This document shows positions 26,259 through 33,996 of a stretch of 64,000 nt of DNA, piece by piece. Below the pieces are notes generated by a model. That model did not search any database, was not told the DNA's origin, and saw nothing but the letters and a program-made list of their open reading frames with translations. Position numbers and translations under genes: made by a program. The number at the start of each line of letters is the position of its first letter. Position 1 is the first letter of the stretch. Origin of the DNA: Flavilitoribacter nigricans DSM 23189 = NBRC 102662 (GTDB taxonomy: Bacteria; Bacteroidota; Bacteroidia; Chitinophagales; Saprospiraceae); NCBI RefSeq assembly GCF_002646595.1, contig NZ_PDUD01000017.1, positions 186,001 through 250,000 of the forward strand, in the 5' to 3' direction.

Positions 26259-27560
26259 CTAGCTACCAAAGTCGTCAAATGCGATATTTTCTTCGGGTAC
26301 ACCGAGTTCATCGAGCATTTTCAGCGCAGCCTGCAACATCAGCGGAGGTCCGCACAGGTAGTACTCGATCTCTTCCGGCTCCGGATGATTTTTCAGGTAC
26401 TCATCGTACAATACCTGGTGGATAAAGCCGGTGAAACCGTCACCACTCTTATCGCTGATGTCCGACTTCACTTTCCAGTTATCTTCTTCCGTCGCATTGG
26501 ACAGAGCGATGTAGTAATTGAAGTTGTCGTAATCTTTCTCTATATCCCGGAAATCTTCCGTGTAGAACAATTCCCGCACCGAACGACCACCGTACCAGTA
26601 AGATACTTTACGGTCTTTCGTCTTCAGGGTGTGGAACAGGTGGAAGATGTGAGAACGCAGGGGTGCCATACCGGCACCACCACCGATGTAAACCATTTCC
26701 TTTTTGGTCGGCTTGATGAAGAACTCACCGTAAGGACCGGAAACGACAACTTTATCACCGGGGTTACGCGTAAATACGTAAGACGAACATACGCCCGGGT
26801 TCACATCCATCCAGGTATTCGCTTTGCGATCCCAGGGTGGCGTAGCGATCCGGATATTCAACATCACGATGTTACCTTCCGCCGGGTGGTTGGCCATGGA
26901 GTAGGCGCGGAATTGCTCCTCGTCGTTCTTCATGGACAGGTCCCACATTTTGTACTGGTCCCATTCCGGTTTGTACTCATCCGGCTTTTTACCCATCCGT
27001 GGGTGGGCCGTGATATCGATATTTTTGAAGTCACATACGATCTCCGGTACGTCGATCTGGATGTAACCGCCACTTTCAAAATCCAGCGTTTCACCTTCGG
27101 GCAACTGCACCACAAACTCCTTAATGAAGGTCGCCACGTTGTAGTTGGACTTCACCTCGCACTCCCACTTCTTGATACCAAAGATCTCCTCGGGTACGCG
27201 GATCTTCATGTCCTGACGAACTTTTACCTGACAGGCCAGACGCATGTTGTCCGCCACTTCCCGCCGGGTAAGGTGGTTCATCTCGGTCGGTAACACATCA
27301 CCGCCACCTTCATCCACGTGGCATTCGCACATGGCACAGGTACCACCGCCACCACAGGCAGAAGGCAGAAATACATTCTTATCCCCCAGTGCCGAAAGCA
27401 GGGAACTGCCCGGGCTGACCATTAAGGGATTTTCTTCGTCTCCGTTGATCACGATTTTCACTTCGCCCTGCGGTACCAGTTGCTTTCTCGCTGAGATCAA
27501 CATCAGCGACAGCAGGAGAATAACCGAAACGAAACAAATTACTGCAAATAATATTATCAT
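26259..27560 (-). CDS. nqrF: Na+-NQR subunit F (NADH dehydrogenase, FAD and 2Fe-2S)
   Basis: NqrF accepts electrons from NADH and passes them through FAD and a 2Fe-2S centre into the Na+-translocating NADH:quinone oxidoreductase. The 433-residue chain has an N-terminal membrane anchor (FAVICFVSVILLLSLMLIS). A plant-type ferredoxin domain follows with cluster cysteines Cys69, Cys75, Cys78 and Cys110. The FAD domain carries RAYSMANHP and the NADH domain GGGAGMAPLRSHIF, ending in the conserved DDFG. Cysteine spacing and length match the family closely. It is the last gene of the six-gene operon. Confidence 0.97.
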   Translation of the reverse strand: MIILFAVICFVSVILLLSLMLISARKQLVPQGEVKIVINGDEENPLMVSPGSSLLSALGDKNVFLPSACGGGGTCAMCECHVDEGGGDVLPTEMNHLTRREVADNMRLACQVKVRQDMKIRVPEEIFGIKKWECEVKSNYNVATFIKEFVVQLPEGETLDFESGGYIQIDVPEIVCDFKNIDITAHPRMGKKPDEYKPEWDQYKMWDLSMKNDEEQFRAYSMANHPAEGNIVMLNIRIATPPWDRKANTWMDVNPGVCSSYVFTRNPGDKVVVSGPYGEFFIKPTKKEMVYIGGGAGMAPLRSHIFHLFHTLKTKDRKVSYWYGGRSVRELFYTEDFRDIEKDYDNFNYYIALSNATEEDNWKVKSDISDKSGDGFTGFIHQVLYDEYLKNHPEPEEIEYYLCGPPLMLQAALKMLDELGVPEENIAFDDFGS

Positions 27561-27645
27561 GGATTCTTGTTTTACGGAGCCCGGTCGTTAGCACCGGCAC
27601 CGAAAATTTAAGAATATTTTTTTCGTTGCTTTAGCGTCTTACCGC

Positions 27646-28257
27646 TTACTGACCACCGGCCAGCAGTGCGGGATCAATACCCATCAAGCTCATAAAAGCG
27701 AGGCCCATCAGTCCGGTCAGGATGAAGGCCATACCCAGTCCGCGCAGTGCCGGCGGCACGTTGGAGTACTGGATCTTTTCGCGAATAGCGGCGATGGCCA
27801 CAATAGCCAGGAACCAGCCGAATCCGCCACCCAAACCAAAAGCGATGGTTTCCGAAAAGTTGTATTCCCGCGTGATCATAAACAGCGAACCACCAAGGAT
27901 GGCGCAGTTTACCGTGATCAGGGGAAGGAAAATACCCAGCGCGGCGTAGAGTGCCGGAGAGAATTTTTCCACCACCATTTCCACCAACTGTACCATGGAG
28001 GCGATTACCGCAATGAACAGAATGAACTTCAGGAAGGTCAGGTCCATACCGAACAGGCCGTTCTCACTCAACAGAAATTCGTGGATCAACCAGTTGATCG
28101 GCATCGTGAAGCCCAGTACGAAAATAACCGCCAGACCAAGACCGAAGGCCGTTTTCAGTGATTTGGATACCGCCAGATAAGAACACATACCCAGGAAGTA
28201 GGCCAGAACCATGTTCTCGATGAAGGCAGACTTTATAAATATGTTGATAAATTCCAT
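27646..28257 (-). CDS. nqrE: Na+-NQR subunit E (integral membrane)
   Basis: The 203-residue protein has six predicted membrane helices and the NqrE motifs [35 protein letters not shown] and [22 protein letters not shown]. The cysteines in GMCSYLAVS and VNCAILG are those that hold the intramembrane iron centre between NqrD and NqrE. It lies 53 bases after nqrD. Confidence 0.96.
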   Translation of the reverse strand: MEFINIFIKSAFIENMVLAYFLGMCSYLAVSKSLKTAFGLGLAVIFVLGFTMPINWLIHEFLLSENGLFGMDLTFLKFILFIAVIASMVQLVEMVVEKFSPALYAALGIFLPLITVNCAILGGSLFMITREYNFSETIAFGLGGGFGWFLAIVAIAAIREKIQYSNVPPALRGLGMAFILTGLMGLAFMSLMGIDPALLAGGQ

Positions 28258-28310
28258 TTTGCTTACTTTGATAAGTGAAAGATCGAAAAACCATTGGAGG
28301 TACTCAACCT

Positions 28311-29030
28311 CTAGCTTACGTCTACCAGTTTTTTGTTCCAGCTACGTTGGATCCAGATCAGCACACCGATGATGAACATGGCCGCAGCGGACATTACCAT
28401 CAGGTTGTTGTTGGTATACCAGCCGAACAGGAAACTTTCGTTGGTATTGATCCAGTAGTCGGGTGATGGGCCGATGATGTTCATCGCGATGCCGCTACCT
28501 GCGAACAGGCTTCCCTTTCCGAAGATCTCCCGCAGCAGACCGACAATGATCAGAATGGCACCGTATCCCAGACCGTTACCGATACCGTCCAGGAAGGAAC
28601 GCCAGGGTTTGTTGGCCATAGAGAAGGCCTCCAGGCGACCCATTACGATACAGTTGGTAATGATCAGACCGATATATACAGATAACTGCTTGTAGATCGG
28701 ATAGTTCAGATATTTCAGGGTCAATTCCACCAGCGTCACCAGAGAAGCGATGATCACCAACTGGACGATCATCCGCACCTGCTTGGGAATATAATTTCTC
28801 AGCATAGAGGTGAAAAGACTCGAAAATGAGGTTACGAAGATCACGGCGATCGCCATTACGATGGACGGATAGACCAGAGAGGTTACCGCCAGCGCCGAAC
28901 AAACCCCCAATACCTGTACCGTGATCGGGTTATTGTCATTTAAAGGATCGGTGATCAGCGCCTTTTCCTTCTTGCCGAATAAAGGTTCTTTAGTCTTACC
29001 GGCTTCTTTTACTGTTGCTGTCTCAGCCAT
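28311..29030 (-). CDS. nqrD: Na+-NQR subunit D (integral membrane)
   Basis: The 239-residue protein carries the NqrD core starting at [20 protein letters not shown], then [21 protein letters not shown] and [22 protein letters not shown], with six predicted helices. GVCSALA and TNCIVMG bring the cysteines of the NqrD/E iron centre. The N-terminus is about 20 residues longer and more charged than in the gammaproteobacterial protein. nqrC ends 21 bases upstream. Confidence 0.96.
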   Translation of the reverse strand: MAETATVKEAGKTKEPLFGKKEKALITDPLNDNNPITVQVLGVCSALAVTSLVYPSIVMAIAVIFVTSFSSLFTSMLRNYIPKQVRMIVQLVIIASLVTLVELTLKYLNYPIYKQLSVYIGLIITNCIVMGRLEAFSMANKPWRSFLDGIGNGLGYGAILIIVGLLREIFGKGSLFAGSGIAMNIIGPSPDYWINTNESFLFGWYTNNNLMVMSAAAMFIIGVLIWIQRSWNKKLVDVS

Positions 29031-29051
29031 TATGGTAATGATTTTTTCTTG

Positions 29052-29789
29052 TTATTGGGTAATCAGTTGGCTCGATTGTTTTACCTTATCGAAATAAGGC
29101 TCGTAATTCTTGATGCCATCGTAAAGCATATCACTGACACCGTCGGAAGTAACGGTAGCACCGGTGATCGCATCCACTTCGTGCTCGGGATCTCTGGCAC
29201 CGCCCTTGCGAACGGTAATGGAAACATAACGACCGTTATCGGTGTAGATCTCCTTGCCTTTGAACTGGGCGGGGAAAGCCGGATTGTCCTTGATCTCCGC
29301 CCCCAGACCCGGCGTTTCACCGGCGTGGTCGAAAGTAGCTCCGACTACGGTATTCAGGTCACTCTTCAGGGCGATATTCCCCCAAATGGCATCCCACAGT
29401 CCCGTTCCGCGCACCGCGAGGATGTAGTATTTCGAACCGCCCTCACTGTAGATGTAAAGCGGGAACTTACGTTGTGGTTCCGGCTTTTTCTTTTCCTTAG
29501 CCATATCGATATCGTCGGCCATCATGCCGTCTACTACCTGACCGGAAGCGTCTACCACCACCTGTTCAACCTGCGTTTGAAAGATGTTCATCACCGCATC
29601 ATCGGTCAAACTCGCCACGGTAACTCCCTCTCCCAGATAATCTTCTACCGCCGACAGGATGGCCCGCTTGTTGAAGATATCCTCGTTGAGTTCCGCCTGG
29701 GCTTTGGTAGCCTGGCGAAAACCGGTCAACAGAACGGCGACGATCGCCGTCATGATGGTAACAAAAGTGATTACATATCTGGTACTCAC
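29052..29789 (-). CDS. nqrC: Na+-NQR subunit C (covalent FMN)
   Basis: The 245-residue protein has one N-terminal membrane helix (VITFVTIMTAIVAVLLTGF) and a periplasmic FMN-binding domain. The flavinylation motif TGATVTS is at residues 209-215, preceded by DAI, where ApbE links FMN to a threonine. LWDAIWGNIAL and HAGETPGLGAEI are other family marks. An acidic-lysine segment about residues 91-107 (ADDIDMAKEKKKPEPQR) looks like a lineage-specific insertion. No apbE gene is in the window. Confidence 0.96.
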   Translation of the reverse strand: MSTRYVITFVTIMTAIVAVLLTGFRQATKAQAELNEDIFNKRAILSAVEDYLGEGVTVASLTDDAVMNIFQTQVEQVVVDASGQVVDGMMADDIDMAKEKKKPEPQRKFPLYIYSEGGSKYYILAVRGTGLWDAIWGNIALKSDLNTVVGATFDHAGETPGLGAEIKDNPAFPAQFKGKEIYTDNGRYVSITVRKGGARDPEHEVDAITGATVTSDGVSDMLYDGIKNYEPYFDKVKQSSQLITQ

Positions 29790-29893
29790 GTTATTCTATT
29801 TTTGAGTTATTGATCGTTATTAGCTAAACGCAAACAAGGATCAATGGATGTTATTTTAATGCAATTTTTCTGTTAAGACCAGGACATTTTGCA

Positions 29894-31207
29894 TCAGGCA
29901 GCGGCCGTGGCCCGCTTCATCCGGCGGTTGATGTTGCCGCGCAGTACCATGCTGTCGATCAAAGCAGAAAAAGTGTTCATAAACAGGATCGCCAACATCC
30001 AGCCCTCGGGGTACGCCGGGTTCCAGACCCGCACGATCAGGCCGATCGCTCCGATCAGGGCACCGTAGATCCACTTACCGGTATTGGTAGAGGCCGCCGT
30101 CACCGGATCCGTAGCCATAAAGGCCATCGCAAACAGGAAGCTACCCATGTAGAACTGGTAATACCAGGGCACTGCCATGAACTTGAATACACCGGCCGTA
30201 TCTTCCGTAAAGCGAGCCGGATCGACCATACCGTTCATGATCATTCCCATTGCAGCAGCACCCAGGACCATGGAAACCATGATGCGCCAGTCGGCCACTT
30301 TGGTGAGGATCAGGAAGATCGCACCGAAGATGATCAGCGGTTTGGACATTTCACCGATGGAGCCGGGGATATTCCCCCACCACATCTCACTGACGGTGTA
30401 GACTTCCGTCACACCTTCCCAGCCGCCTTTCGCCGCCAGGGCCAGGGGTGTTGCCCCGGTATAACCGTCGACGACCGGAATTCCCCCATCGCCGAATGTG
30501 CTCCATCCGAAGCCGCGGAAGATCCAGTCGAATACACCGTGGGCCCAACCGTAGGTATCACTTACGTAACCGGCACCCAGCTCGGCGTTTTTCACAATAT
30601 CGGACACCCATACTTCGTCACCGGAAATAAAGGTCGGATAAGCGAAGAAGATGAACACCCGTGACAACAAAGCCACGTTCCAGATGTTCATACCCGTTCC
30701 CCCGAAGGCCTCTTTACCGATGATCACCGCAAAGGCTACAGACAGAGCCAGCATCCACAGCGGAAGATCGGGAGGCATGATCAGCGGGATCAGCGCCCCG
30801 GATACCAGGAAGCCTTCCTCCACGCCGTGCCCTCTTTTGGCGGCATAGTAGAATTCAATTCCCAGACCCACCACGTTGGCTACGATAAAGATCGGCAGGA
30901 TCTTGATCAGACCGTGAACTAGTTTCAGATGGAAACCTTCAAAGAAGCCCGGGTACATGCCCAGTGCCTCGTAGTGCTGCGCACCAATATTGTACGTACC
31001 GAACAGGTAGCAAAGCTGCATAGCCAGTACCACGTGGATCATGGTCCGCTTCAGGTCCATACCGTCACGAATGTGAACTCCTCCTTTGGTCACCGTATTC
31101 GGCGCAAACGCAAAGGTGAAGAAGGCATCGTAGGCAGTATGCAATAAAGGAGATTTCTCCTTATTAGGTTCTATTCGCTCGAAAAAATTCAGTAGCGCCT
31201 TTTTCAT
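29894..31207 (-). CDS. nqrB: Na+-NQR subunit B (covalent FMN, riboflavin, Na+ channel)
   Basis: The 437-residue protein has about ten membrane helices. The motif DGYTGATPLALA holds the threonine (Thr253) to which ApbE links FMN. GVEEGFLVSGALIPLIMPPDLPLW and KEAFGGTGMNIWNVAL are conserved NqrB helices that line the quinone and Na+ path. It follows nqrA by 84 bases; the 104-base gap to nqrC is the widest inside the operon and shows no clear terminator. Confidence 0.97.
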   Translation of the reverse strand: MKKALLNFFERIEPNKEKSPLLHTAYDAFFTFAFAPNTVTKGGVHIRDGMDLKRTMIHVVLAMQLCYLFGTYNIGAQHYEALGMYPGFFEGFHLKLVHGLIKILPIFIVANVVGLGIEFYYAAKRGHGVEEGFLVSGALIPLIMPPDLPLWMLALSVAFAVIIGKEAFGGTGMNIWNVALLSRVFIFFAYPTFISGDEVWVSDIVKNAELGAGYVSDTYGWAHGVFDWIFRGFGWSTFGDGGIPVVDGYTGATPLALAAKGGWEGVTEVYTVSEMWWGNIPGSIGEMSKPLIIFGAIFLILTKVADWRIMVSMVLGAAAMGMIMNGMVDPARFTEDTAGVFKFMAVPWYYQFYMGSFLFAMAFMATDPVTAASTNTGKWIYGALIGAIGLIVRVWNPAYPEGWMLAILFMNTFSALIDSMVLRGNINRRMKRATAAA

Positions 31208-31291
31208 AATATATTAGGTGGTATTAAACCTTTTGCTTGAATATTTTTGATATTGAGCGGGGATCGCGCCCCACTCCTGCTCTCCCGGGAA

Positions 31292-32929
31292 TTATCCCTG
31301 CTCCAGCATCATCTTCTGCCCTTTGCGCAGAATGTCCTGCAGCGGCTGCTTGGAGGTACACACAAATTCGCACAGTGCGATGTCCTCTTCGCTCACTTCG
31401 TGGATACCCAGGCCTTCCATACGCTCGAAGTCGTTGGTCAGGATCGCCTTCATCAGGTGCTGCGGGTAAATGTCCATCGGCAGTACGGCTTCGTACTGAC
31501 CGGTAACCACAAACGCCCGCTTCTCACCGTGGGTATTGGTGTCCGCCTTGAAAGCATAATCGGGATACAGGAAGTTGGGGAAAGTATTGGAAACACTCGG
31601 ACGGGGCTCGATCGGGAGCAACCAGCCGAACAATTCGTAATCGTTGCCCTCTTCAATCACCGTCAGTTGATCATCCTTAGCATTCAGGAACTGATCAATG
31701 TTCTTTTTCTCACCGGACAGTACATCGCCGGAGATCAGGCGTACTTTATCGGACTTGACGTTATCCTTGATCAGGTCACTGATCTTGGCGCCGAGGTAAG
31801 TGCGCACGTACTTGGGCTGGTTCAGTTCGTAACCCGTCAGGGCCACTATCCGCTCCACGTTGTACTTTCCTTCCAGGAACATTTCGCCGATCGAGATCAC
31901 ATCCTGTACGCCCAGGGTCCAGACTTTGTCCTGCGTACCCAGCGGAGCGATGTGGTGGATCTGAACACCGACGTTACCGGCCGGGTGCTTACCGTGGAAC
32001 CAGTGTTTTTCCACACCGGAAGCATCGGAGAAAACCGCAGCGGGTGGATTCGCGCCTTTAGCGTTCAGCCCGAGGTGTACTTTACCGGAAGTCAGTTTGG
32101 ACAGTACGTCCAGACCTTTCTGGAAACTCGCTTCCCGTCCGGCCACCACCAGTTCCAGGTCCGGAGCCAGAGGTGCAGTATCGAAGGTAGAGATGAAAAT
32201 ATCCCGGGGTACTTCGTTCGGATCGGCTACCACGTCAAACGGACGCTGGTTGATCAGCGGCCACAGGCCGGTTTCCCGCAGGTAGCTCACCAGTTCCTCA
32301 CGGCTGGCCGTTTCCGGGTCCACTTTATCGACCTGACGGTACGTCTGATCTTTATCCGCCAGGATCACTACTTCCGTAATGGAACGTTTGGCGCCGCGGT
32401 TGATGGCGATCACCTCACCACTCACCGGAGCTACGTATTTCGTATCCGGGTCGTTTTTATCAAAAAACAGGGCATCTCCCGCCTGTACTTCTGCTCCTAC
32501 TTCCACCAACATCTTCGGAATGGGCGCAATACCGCGGTAGTTGACCGGCTGTACGGCAAAGGTTGTTGCCTGTACTCCTTCGTCGATCACCTTGTCGGCA
32601 ACGCCCTGCAGTAAAATATCGTGCCCCTTGCTCAGGCGGTGTACGTTCTTGTTGCTGGCGTACTCCGGCAGGCTCGGTGCAAATAATTCCTGAATACGGG
32701 GAAATAAAGAGAAATTGGCTCCCGTTTTATCAGCTCCGGACTGTTTGGCCTCAATGGCCATCAGGTTGTCCGAGACCTGAACGACGAGATAGAAGAACAG
32801 AAAAACCGCAATAGCGACCATCGAATAGATAAAGTAGTTGTTTCCTCCGGATGAAGTTTGCGCAGAGGCCACATTTGCCGACAGTACCATTCCGGCTAAG
32901 AGGATGGTTTTAATCGTTCCGATTCTCAT
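31292..32929 (-). CDS. nqrA: Na+-NQR subunit A with N-terminal membrane extension
   Basis: The NqrA body begins near residue 96 (VHRLSKGHDILLQGVADKV) and runs to the end, with GIAPIPKMLVEVGAEVQAGD, PVSGEVIAINRGAKRS, HHIAPLGTQDKVWTLG, GYELNQPKYVRTYLGA and a C-terminal CEFVCTSKQPLQDILRKG. NqrA is the cytoplasmic subunit that helps bind ubiquinone. Here the chain is 545 residues, about 95 longer than the usual ~446. The added part has a signal-peptide-like stretch (ending VASAQ, ~23) and a membrane helix (~32-51). It is the first gene of the operon; a -7-like box lies about 130 bases upstream. Confidence 0.95.
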   Translation of the reverse strand: MRIGTIKTILLAGMVLSANVASAQTSSGGNNYFIYSMVAIAVFLFFYLVVQVSDNLMAIEAKQSGADKTGANFSLFPRIQELFAPSLPEYASNKNVHRLSKGHDILLQGVADKVIDEGVQATTFAVQPVNYRGIAPIPKMLVEVGAEVQAGDALFFDKNDPDTKYVAPVSGEVIAINRGAKRSITEVVILADKDQTYRQVDKVDPETASREELVSYLRETGLWPLINQRPFDVVADPNEVPRDIFISTFDTAPLAPDLELVVAGREASFQKGLDVLSKLTSGKVHLGLNAKGANPPAAVFSDASGVEKHWFHGKHPAGNVGVQIHHIAPLGTQDKVWTLGVQDVISIGEMFLEGKYNVERIVALTGYELNQPKYVRTYLGAKISDLIKDNVKSDKVRLISGDVLSGEKKNIDQFLNAKDDQLTVIEEGNDYELFGWLLPIEPRPSVSNTFPNFLYPDYAFKADTNTHGEKRAFVVTGQYEAVLPMDIYPQHLMKAILTNDFERMEGLGIHEVSEEDIALCEFVCTSKQPLQDILRKGQKMMLEQG

Positions 32930-33060
32930 TGATTATGTGTTCATTCCTTGTAATGCCCCCGATTATAATGGGTATAGATCCAAACTGCTTTCAGTTATTT
33001 AAAACCCGGGGAAAAACAAGATTTTACGATAACGTTTTATTGCCTTTTTAAAAAGCGCCA

Positions 33061-33068
33061 CAAAGATA
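33061..33068 (-). promoter_or_regulatory. Candidate -7 box of the nqr operon
   Basis: The minus strand reads TATCTTTG here, a full match to TAnnTTTG, about 130 bases before the nqrA start. A -33 TTG at the right distance is not evident. It implies an untranslated leader of roughly 125 bases. Confidence 0.4.
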
Positions 33069-33118
33069 TAAACCTTTTGTGTTCTAGCGAATCGAGACTT
33101 TAACAAAGTAATCCGCAT

Positions 33119-33149
33119 CCGCTTATTTAGACCTGTTCTAAATAAGCGG
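33119..33149. other. 13 bp perfect inverted repeat between divergent genes
   Basis: CCGCTTATTTAGA (33119-33131) pairs with TCTAAATAAGCGG (33137-33149) around CCTGT, followed by ATTTTAG. It lies between nqrA (leftward) and the thioesterase gene (rightward), so it ends no known gene. It could be an operator for either or a stray terminator. In the rest of the 543 bp gap (32930-33472) I see no gene or clear promoter for the thioesterase. Confidence 0.55.
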
Positions 33150-33472
33150 ATTTTAGTTGTTGGAAAAAGCCACGGAATTGACCGCTCTGGCGCTTTCAGG
33201 GGCCAAAACTAGAAAAGGCTAGGGAATCTTGCTAGGATTTACACTTATTTATTGAGCGGTGTGGATAAAACGATCGATTTTCGGATTTTTACCGTCTGTA
33301 TTTCGGGTTCAGATATCGATCCGCGGCGGAAGCGATCGGGGCTGTATGGCCCCGGATTGCCGAAAACGGCCAACCGGATGTGTCCGCAAACGGTCCGGGT
33401 TGTTTTTTCCTTCCGTAACGGATAGGTTTTCCGGCCCGGATCAGATCGTACCGAGTATCACAAATCTTCCAC

Positions 33473-33883
33473 ATGTATACACACGAATTTCAGAAGCGCG
33501 TCCGCTACAACGAAACCGATCAGATGGGATACCTCTACCACGGCCACTATATTACCTACTACGAGATCGGCCGGGTGGAAATGCTGCGATCGCTGGGTCT
33601 GAGCTATAAGGAAATGGAGGAAAAATACCGGGTGATGATGCCCGTGATGTCCCTGCAGACCCGCTACGTACGCCCTTCGCGCTACGATGACCTGCTCACC
33701 ATCCGGACCACCCTCCGCCATCTACCGACCCAATTCATTACCTTTCACATGGAGATCTTCAATGAAGCCGGTAAACTCGTTAATGGCGGCAGCGTCAAAT
33801 TATGCTTTGTGGATATGGATACGAATAAGACGATTCCGCCGCCGGATTTTCTGCTGCAGGCCCTGGAGGGGCAAAACGCTTAA
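33473..33883 (+). CDS. Hotdog-fold acyl-CoA thioesterase (YbgC/FadM type)
   Basis: The 136-residue cytosolic protein fits a 4-hydroxybenzoyl-CoA thioesterase fold. RVRYNETDQMGYLYHGHYITYYEIGRVEMLR carries the catalytic-type Asp of the ETDQMG motif and the following H-x-N/Y loop. YVRPSRYDDLLTIRT and FVDMDTNKTIPPPD are conserved strands. It probably hydrolyses an acyl-CoA or aryl-CoA thioester; the chain-length preference cannot be read from sequence. It stands alone between the nqr operon and the DUF1553 module. Confidence 0.88.
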   Translation: MYTHEFQKRVRYNETDQMGYLYHGHYITYYEIGRVEMLRSLGLSYKEMEEKYRVMMPVMSLQTRYVRPSRYDDLLTIRTTLRHLPTQFITFHMEIFNEAGKLVNGGSVKLCFVDMDTNKTIPPPDFLLQALEGQNA

Positions 33884-33996
33884 ATTCCCACCCGGCTACA
33901 TGGTCTTTTTTTCCTAGCTCCCAGCAAGGGTACGCTTTCTAAAAAACGTTTTATATTAAAAGCGCCAGGTTTCTCTGGCGACTAAAACCAACATCC

